Below are positions 58,101-64,000 of a DNA stretch of 64,000 nt, piece after piece. The notes under the pieces are model-generated. The model searched no databases. It was not told where the DNA came from and saw only the letters and a program-made list of their open reading frames with translations. A program made the translations under genes and the position numbers. This stretch comes from Crambe crambe (lineage: Eukaryota > Porifera > Demospongiae > Poecilosclerida > Crambeidae), in assembly GCA_963924555.1 (NCBI GenBank), contig OZ004585.1:6399488-6463487 (forward strand), read 5' to 3'. Each line of letters opens with the position of its first letter. The first letter of the stretch is position 1.

Positions 58101-61100
58101 GGAAGGGTCGTCAACCAGTAATGAATGTGAGACAGGTAGTGCCATCAAGGTGTCAAAGCTGTGTGATAGTGGCTCAAGTCACCAAGGTAAGGGTGTGTAT
58201 AGTACACATTTGCCTTGTATCCTGGCCCTGAATTTCCCACCACTGAAAAGTATATTCGAATTAGAAAACAAAAGGCTTAGATTTCAGCACTCAGTGAGCT
58301 GCACCCCCCCCCCCCTCCCAAAAAACTATCCACTATCTTCCGGCATTTTTAGCGAGTTCTCATTTTAGCCAATTTAGTGACTAAGGCCTAAATCGCTAAA
58401 TATGCTGCACACTATAATCATAGCCACAACATGCATGATTTGTTAATTTTAAGGGAAAAAATTAGTACCCCCCAAATCCATAGTCCCATGTAGCTGACCC
58501 TATACCAACCACAAGGGAAGGAAAGGGTCTGGTGACATGTAATACTTGGACTTGTGCACTAGCAGAAGTCTAATTATGACATTAAACAGTAGCGTGCATG
58601 AACCATGCATATGGCATGCATCTTCGCAGTCACAGAGCTACTTCGATGATGTCATCAAGTAACATGTCATCACAATTCATTCATTTAGTAGATTTCTTGC
58701 TAAAAGTACAAGTCTCAGTATTACATCCTTTCCTTCCCTTGTGGTTGGGCTGTGCCAGACAAACAAATCCTTTGGTTTTGAAACTGCTAAGATTAGTACC
58801 CGCTAAAAATACCAAAAGGACCACAGGCTCTAAAAATTTTTCTTCAAGGCAGAGTATGGAGCCTGGTGCCCACAGTTTGTGCATGCACCCAAAAAACCCC
58901 ATCATTTGGTGGGTCTCAATAATTGTCCGTGACACATGATGCAATATTGTTGAATCAGCATTGCAGCTCTAGTTTATGTACGTATCTTCGCAGATGGTAT
59001 GTTTTACGCCCTATCTCAGCTGCCACCTTACTGATCAAGGAGCAGCAGCAACCAGTTCTCTCCATTTATCAGGGAACCAACTTGCTTTGGTAAAAGTAGC
59101 TAATTGGGTTTCCTTCCTGTTCAACTTGTATCTTCACTCATTGCTCTGATGGTGGACCAGGCTAGAAGTCCGAGGGGGAATGGTGTAGAGGTTATGATCA
59201 TCTCCTCTGGCTTTAGAAGCGCCAGTCTTGTCTTCTCTTCTCCAGAAGCTCATTGCAATAGCTTTTCATGTCAGTATCTTGTAGCACATGCTTGTATGTC
59301 TGTGACGTTATGCACCGTCATGAAGTGTAATATGCGAGAATTTCATGTGAAAATTTTGGTGCTTGCATGAACAGTCAGGTTCCAGGTTCTTTTTCCTGCC
59401 CCCACATAATTTGCCTGGGTATGAGGCTGATCCATATTATAGCTCTCTTGATGCTTGGCATACATTACTAGCCTTGATTATTATGTTCTAAGTGTTCTTA
59501 ACTAGAACAAGCCCTTCCACTGAAGTCAGTAAAGGGTTGACGTGCCACAGTTCAGTTTGTACTACCTGGCTGCTACAATTTGGCTTCTTTCGCTGTTCAT
59601 ATGTACCTTACTCTCTGGTTTCTTAGACAAAAGACAGGCTAGCCTAGCTAGCCAAGTAGTTGCTTGGCAATGTTTTAGTCGTTCACATACTTTTTAGTGT
59701 CTTCTGACTTTCACTATAATGATAGTTCTGCACATTTTGATGTGTAATTGAAGTTAGGCTGTCAACCACATATACAGTTAACAATCCATGTTGAGTAATT
59801 ACTCAGACTGCACATTTCTATGTGTAGAGCTACTTATCGCTTCCGCCTGATAATAATGTTAGGCAAGTGTAATTAAAAAATCATTATCTTGATTCAGAAT
59901 CTTCACCTTCAACTACTGCAAATTTATCATCAATTACTGTCACAGAAAGTGACAACTTTATTAAAAATCTAAAAGCCACTTATATGGATACCAATTTCTT
60001 TAAAAGAAGTGCTGGTCCACTCTTTGGAAGAAGCATACATTTTATTAACCTTGCTCTTATCAAGAAGCAAGGAGCAAGTGATGATGACAAACTGAGAGAT
60101 AAATTCTTACGAGATTCTCTCCATGGCTTAGTGGAAGATATTATGAAAAAGAAGGTACAAATTGCTAAGCATGAAATATTCAGTTATGGCAGTGATTCAA
60201 GGAAGTTAGTTCTGGTTGAAGGATCACCAGGAGTTGGTAAAACTATGCTTGCAATGAAACTCTGTCAAGATTGGGCTAAAGGTGAGATTCTTTCAGAATA
60301 CAATATGGTCATTCTGGTAACTCTTCGTCGATTCCGAAACAGAAATTCACTGCAACTGAAAGATTTAATCAGTATATATAGTGAAGGTGAATTTGCAGAG
60401 AATATGGCACAAAAATTACTGAAATCCGGAGGTGCCAAAACTCTAATTATTCTTGAAGGGTGGGATGAGTTGCCCCCTGTGCTTCGAGAAGAAATGTCTT
60501 TCTTTTCTGATCTAATCCTTGCCAACAAGCTCCCCAAAGCTTCGATAATGGTAACATCACGACCAACAGTTAGTGGTACACTGTATGATTACATGGACGA
60601 GAGGCACATTGAAGTGCTGGGATTCAAACCTAAACAGATTACTGAATATATTCAGTGCCATTGCTCCCAAGAAAAAGCCGATTTGATATGTACACATTTG
60701 CAGAGATTTCCAAACCTTAAAGCTCTAGCTCACATTCCTCTCACCCTCTCCATCATATGCAAAGTTATAAGAGATGAAGACGTTTTACCTTCTACTCTCA
60801 CAGAATTATACAACAAATATATTTGCCAAAAGGTTTACCAGGCTGTGAAGAAAAAAGAAAGCGAGTTAACAGGGCTGAATTCTATCGAAGAATTAAAGGA
60901 CGAAGAGATGAAAATAATAATCAAAAAGCTTTGTGAAGTAGCTCTTGATGGTTTGGTGGACAAGTGCTATGTATTCAATTCAGAAGATTTGAGATGTACT
61001 GTGCATGGCTCATTCGATGGATATGGCCTATTAAATGTCATACAAAGTCCAGCAAATGCTGGTTGTAAACTTTTATACCAATTCATTCATTTATCAATCC

Positions 61101-63512
61101 AGGAATTCCTTGCTGCCTATCATATCCAGGAGTTACCCAACCAAGAGCGACTTGAGCTTTTGAAAAACCACAGAGAAGACAAGCAATTTCAAAATGTGTG
61201 GAAATTTTTGGCTGGAATTACCAAACTTAAAAATAGAGAATTTCAAGATACCATAATTTATAACACTAACCAGTCTAACAAGTCTCAACTTTTCTTGATA
61301 CATTGTCTCTATGAAGCACACAACAGTGAGATATGTAGCATTGCTGCAAGGAAGTTGCAATGGACACTGAATCTGAACAATATGAGTCTGAACACAACAG
61401 ACTGTCTGTGTGCAGCATACACTGTAACTAGTGCCGGTGGAACATGGACAATTGACCTTCGAGCCTGCAACATAGGTGAAGATGGACTGGAAATTTTTAA
61501 GCAGCATTTGGTAAAAAGTGATGATCATGAAAGTACAGATTTCAGTATCAAGAAGTTCAAGTAAGTATTGAATTAAGTGGTAGGTATGTAGATAAAGAAT
61601 ATGATTTAACTCTCTTTCAGTTTGATCCACAATCATATCACAGTTGATGCATGTCGTCATCTTGCAGATATTTTGAGGCACAATGTACATATTGCTGAAT
61701 TACAGTGAGTATAATAATAATTATGCTATACACATACAAAACATTTCATACAGCTATAAGTCTTCACTGGGCCAAGCTAAGCTCCATTAATTAGCCCTCA
61801 GCACAAGGGTTATAGTACTCAGTCATCTATGTATCTGTTACATCTGCTACTGGGCCAGCACCATTGGAATGCAGTGTTTAATTTGCTTCTGATAAAGGCT
61901 TTATCCCTTCTGCAGCCAGTAGCAATTAGAATGCTTCAACTTCAGCCTCAATGATACTCTCCAGTATTTAAATTTTAAGTTAAAGGCTTTATTCCAGAAA
62001 GAAGGCAATATTAATTTTGTAGCTTCTACGCAACCATGTACTCATCATGGAATGCATGTGGCTCAATAATTAGTTCTAGCTCTAGCTCATCAGTGATCTC
62101 CAGTATTTAGCTAGTAATGCAGACCTGTGCCTCATGTGTCACCTCGGTTGGTTTGCTGTTGTTGTTTTGTTGTTATTTTTCAAGGGAAAACTGCATAGCT
62201 ACTAAGTAGATTATGCTGCACAACTGCCCTTATTGCAAGCAGAAGAGAAGAACCTTGCTCAGCAGACAGAAAAGAAAAATAATATAGCTAATTTGTGCAG
62301 ATATAGAACTGCATAATTGATTTTGACGTGATAGGCACGTCAACGTTGAATATCACTATATAATGAAATAAAATAGTGTCCCACCAGCCTCACTATTACA
62401 TGCTTCTTTGATTTCATGATAAAGGGTCATAATGCATGCAGCTATTGAGATTATAGCCATTCATAATGATGTGCAGTGAACCAATGCGATCACAGGAAAG
62501 ATTGTGCTTTAACAATACTCCCCCCTCTCCTTTTCAGCCTGGCTTCCAATAAATTTGGTGATGAAGGTGTTAAGGAATTATGTGATGTTCTTTCTAAGAA
62601 TAAAACTATCAGTGTTCTTCAGTAAGTTGAATTACATATTCTTAAGATCAAGAAAATTGTGTTCCTTAAACTTTTCGATAGTAAGTTAGAGGAGCAGATC
62701 AATTTAGTAGCCACACACCTACAAATTCTGAGTCCTGTCCCTCAGTATGGTGACCTGAAACTATGGTTTAACAATGAAATATTTTATGATGATTCAATAG
62801 ATTTTCACGATGTGGACTAACCAGTTTGTCAGGAAGATCTTTGGCTGGAATGCTAAGAGAAAATACTGCTATGAAGGAATTATTGTGAGTTCCTGAATAT
62901 TATTTTTTGGCATTTGGTTTGTGTGAGTGGTGTGATTGAAATCGTAATCATCAAGTCTATATATATCACTAACTGATCACTGGTTCTTCCTCTTGGTGGT
63001 ATTCAGAAGTATGATTGCATTCCAAGCACACTTAAGCTACGCAGGTGTGAAAACCCATTCTTACCTCCCAAGTCTTAACACACCAATGCAATATATGCAA
63101 CTCATGAAAGATGTTGGGACATGAAATATCTTTCTTATATATCTTGGTACACACAGCAACCAAATAATGAGATCTTAAAAGATTAAGGGGGTGAAGTAGG
63201 GATAGTTTGGTGGTTTGGGTATGATTATAAAAATTAGGAGGATCGAGTAAGGAGGTAACTTCTTGTTCATGAACTTACATGCAGTGTCAGTTTTGAGAAA
63301 CTTGGTGATGATGGGGTAATTCCTCTGGCTGAAGTCGTTGCTGAGAACAAGACATTGAGTGAAATTACGTGAGATACCTTCACAGTGTCCATACTTTACT
63401 TATGTACGTACGTACATGCCCACATTAGATTATCAGATACTCAAATCACTATAAAAAGTCTGAAGGAGTTCCAGAAATCACTAAACGTGAACAATACATT
63501 CAAAGTTATTAG
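49078..63512 (+). CDS. NLR receptor: membrane leader - 2A - DEATH - CARD-like - NACHT - LRR
   Basis: At least 12 exons joined in matching phases: 49078-49288, 49367-49687, 52779-52808, 53028-53318, 56134-56214, 57110-58186, 59898-61560, 61621-61704, 62538-62621, 62801-62884, 63285-63368, 63429-63512. Junctions are phase 1 until the NACHT exon and phase 2 after it. About 1,364 residues lie in the window; a stop was not reached, so the gene may go on beyond the right edge. Order: membrane-type leader (1-176), 2A motif, short linker, DEATH (about 188-284), CARD-like (about 320-385), a region of unknown fold to about 670 with a basic patch (RQRKRRR), NACHT (about 671-1100), then LRRs. NLRs of this type are cytosolic sensors that oligomerise through NACHT and recruit death-fold partners. 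The gene model is by eye, without transcripts. Confidence 0.8.
49636..49686 (+). other. 2A-like ribosome-skipping sequence (GDVETNPG|P)
   Basis: The peptide is VVTPLLLILAGDVETNPGP. It has the complete D-V/I-E-x-N-P-G-P consensus at 49663-49686, preceded by a hydrophobic helix as in active 2A sequences. In known cases the ribosome omits the Gly-Pro bond and continues, so two proteins come from one frame. Here the break would fall between residues 176 and 177, one codon before the exon end. Activity is inferred from the motif. Confidence 0.8.
49688..52778 (+). other. NLR intron 2, with inverted-repeat elements
   Basis: A 3.1-kb intron. Inverted repeats of about 95 bp at 50471-50568 and 51388-51478 (gatcacttcctgtctggtgg) flank about 0.8 kb and look like the ends of a non-autonomous element. 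The left arm of a further inverted pair lies at 52028-52200. Open frames in the intron (50578-50886 minus, 52326-52508 plus) show no domain. Confidence 0.6.
52028..52200 (+). repeat. Left arm of inverted repeat enclosing the DEATH exons
   Basis: gaggatcaacgag, ggatttatccaga, gggggaactagaatttcact and agagagtgctaccg occur here and, inverted in the same order, at 54869-55268. Identity is about 90 percent over the best 98 bases. Confidence 0.8.
52779..53318 (+). CDS. NLR exons 3-4: linker and DEATH domain
   Basis: Exon 3 (52779-52808) is only 30 bases (GIDADDTTIL), between cctttcag and GG|GTATGT. Exon 4 (53028-53318) encodes DLDDISDVMDELKNVLSCYH, then LHLPNDKLEEI, IITEWLKQNY and PTWKALADAVEHH, the helix pattern of a DEATH domain including the typical W-L and T-W-x-x-L-A motifs. 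It mediates homotypic assembly in NLR and receptor pathways. After 2A cleavage, exon 3 would give the new N-terminus, starting with Pro. Both exons lie between inverted repeat arms. Confidence 0.8.
53319..57109 (+). CDS. NLR exon 5 (56134-56214) and surrounding introns
   Basis: Exon 5, 56134-56214, lies between acceptor ctctatag and donor AATG|GTGAGC and encodes LEMSTGTSGMKQSRERVHKT and DDESDN, a low-complexity linker of 27 residues; both junctions are phase 1. The introns hold dispersed repeats: 54128-54400 (copy of 4268-4545) and 55670-55870 (inverted relative to 11259-11410). A T/G homopolymer run lies at 56868-56895. No other gene is supported. Confidence 0.65.
53594..53742. repeat. Hairpin element in NLR intron 4
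   Basis: gtcaagtaacccttt...accaatattacca on the left is matched by tggtaatattggtga...ggggttacttgac on the right. It is a MITE-like foldback of about 150 bp, with a unique loop. Confidence 0.8.
54869..55268 (-). repeat. Right arm of inverted repeat enclosing the DEATH exons
   Basis: Inverted counterpart of 52028-52200, lengthened by an insertion that includes an ATT microsatellite (55101-55152). Confidence 0.8.
55101..55163. repeat. (ATT)n microsatellite
   Basis: About 17 units of ATT followed by a few ATC units, inside the right arm of the inverted repeat at 54869-55268. Confidence 0.9.
57110..58186 (+). CDS. NLR exon 6: CARD-like domain and uncharacterised region
   Basis: 359 codons, phase 1 on both sides (aataattag acceptor, which is weak; CAAG|GTAAGG donor). 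Residues about 9-75 of the exon read as a CARD: FFRQHQGIFIRL, IIPKLLSKRLLTDDEYQTV, KRKQDLSDILYDKP. The following 250 residues (LKRYLDQQWPEISKLL, MQIQIPVSIGDFPSLILFLH, VTYMQLFYIKDIFAHFL) are helical and not assigned. Near the end is a basic stretch (RQRKRRR) that could be a nuclear localisation signal, then a Ser-rich linker. The open frame goes on into the intron, where it loses coding character. Confidence 0.72.
58187..59897 (+). other. NLR intron 6
   Basis: 1.7 kb, GT-AG. A poly-C run lies at about 58304-58315. Open frames on both strands (58598-58939, 58681-58944, 59104-59370) show no domain. Confidence 0.55.
59898..61560 (+). CDS. NLR exon 7: NACHT NTPase domain
   Basis: Acceptor ttgattcag; donor CAA|GTAAGT (phase 2). 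The exon encodes about 554 residues with a complete NACHT: P-loop GSPGVGKT (60221-60244), LVTLRRFRN strand, Walker B LIILEGWDELPP (about 60442-60477), sensor-type SIMVTSRPT, then the winged-helix part (PLTLSIICKVI, LTELYNKYI) and a region reading FIHLSIQEFLAAYHI, typical of animal NLRs (FLAA motif). In Walker B the first acidic residue is Glu, not the usual Asp. The C-terminal ~100 residues lead into the LRRs. Confidence 0.9.
61621..63512 (+). CDS. NLR exons 8-12: leucine-rich repeats
   Basis: Five exons of exactly 84 bases (61621-61704, 62538-62621, 62801-62884, 63285-63368, 63429-63512), each one 28-residue ribonuclease-inhibitor type repeat with phase-2 boundaries. Examples: LASNKFGDEGVKELCDVLSK, FEKLGDDGVIPLAEVVAEN. 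Consensus-like N-x-h-x-D-x-G-h-x-x-L positions are visible, weaker in the third and fifth. The repeats would form the ligand-sensing arc. The last donor (AG|GTAAGA) shows that at least one more exon follows. Confidence 0.85.
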
Positions 63513-64000
63513 GTAAGAAATTCCCAAGAGGCACTGTATATAATCAGAGAGCACAATAGCGCTGATGACCTATGACCTTCATAGGACTAATACAAAATGG
63601 AGTTGGATTTTCTCAGAAAAAAGTAAGTTGTAGCTGCTATGACTGCTTACCCTGTCTTTTATGCACATTCTTGAACTCAACATGGAGGAACAATAATAGT
63701 GCACTTTTTCATGATTATTATTCTTCAGATTCTTAATCATCTTCATAATGGCACGATCTGGAGAAAAATTGGGCCGTGCTTGGGCCATGTTCTATATAAT
63801 ATGAATCTGCTCCATTTTACTCAGACCAGGTCCATGTCCTATCGGTTTAGCCTCTAGTTCACTCAGAAAAAAGCAGCTATCTTAGTACAGTAGACCATAG
63901 ATTGTATAGACTACATAACCGGGATTGGAAACGCTGCCCGGCCACTCCTTATTGCGCATGCCTGCATTAAAAGACAATAATTATTAAATTTGGGTATTAA
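63513..64000. other. Right edge, intron or 3' region of the NLR gene
   Basis: The first 60 bases after the donor include a fragment of the repeat family found at 52103-52200 (tcagagagcacaatag). A possible acceptor (attcttcag at 63721-63729) could open a short last exon in phase, ending with TGA near 63800, but I cannot support it further. Confidence 0.35.

Noticed and set aside
61133..61690. 185-residue minus-strand frame over the NACHT/LRR exons
   Set aside because: Antisense to supported exons, crosses a splice junction.
1..64000. tRNA, rRNA or bacterial operon features
   Set aside because: I saw no cloverleaf with A/B boxes, no rRNA-like stretch, and gene structure is that of an intron-bearing animal genome.

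Overview
The window looks like nuclear DNA of a sponge, most likely a demosponge such as Amphimedon queenslandica. It is AT-rich, full of TAGC-type simple repeat, has short GT-AG introns, and carries families that I know to be expanded in sponges: fibrinogen-related (FReD) proteins, AIG1/GIMAP-like GTPases and NLR receptors with DEATH, CARD-like, NACHT and LRR parts. The genus is an inference from general recall; no search could be run.

Layout. 1-4.2 kb: a Cys-rich, glycosylatable membrane protein on the minus strand with a possible separate first exon. 4.7-18.7 kb: a minus-strand tandem array in which two FReD subtypes alternate (here called A, with DCGQRHQKLLQ in exon 1, and B, with DCGERHQRLLQ). 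In this part two A copies are open and the rest are pseudogenes. 20-30.2 kb: two AIG1-type GTPase genes head to head, sharing a 19-bp promoter-proximal motif, separated by about 6.7 kb that holds a decayed multi-exon transposon-like gene. 31.4-39.8 kb: the FReD array resumes. A complete DNA transposon (perfect 31-bp terminal inverted repeats, TTA target duplication, 3.5 kb) sits in it, followed by one open B gene and one open A gene. 41.5-46.8 kb: a small secreted-protein gene and an inverted, damaged copy of it, together with an inverted FReD fragment, i.e. a large imperfect inverted duplication centred near 43.5 kb. 47.7-49 kb: remnants of mobile-element coding sequence. 49.08 kb to the right edge: one NLR gene on the plus strand with at least 12 exons.

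The most striking item is the NLR gene. Its first two exons encode a roughly 176-residue membrane-type leader ending in GDVETNPGP, the 2A ribosome-skipping signature. The phase-1 junction after it leads into DEATH, CARD-like, NACHT and LRR exons. The one mRNA could therefore yield a membrane-anchored leader and a separate cytosolic NLR that starts with proline.

How the genes may relate: extracellular FReD lectin-like proteins, GIMAP-like GTPases and an NLR are each typical of innate recognition, and here they lie within 60 kb. That this is a functional cluster is an inference; physical linkage is all the sequence shows. Splice sites were read by eye with matching phases; no transcript evidence was available.
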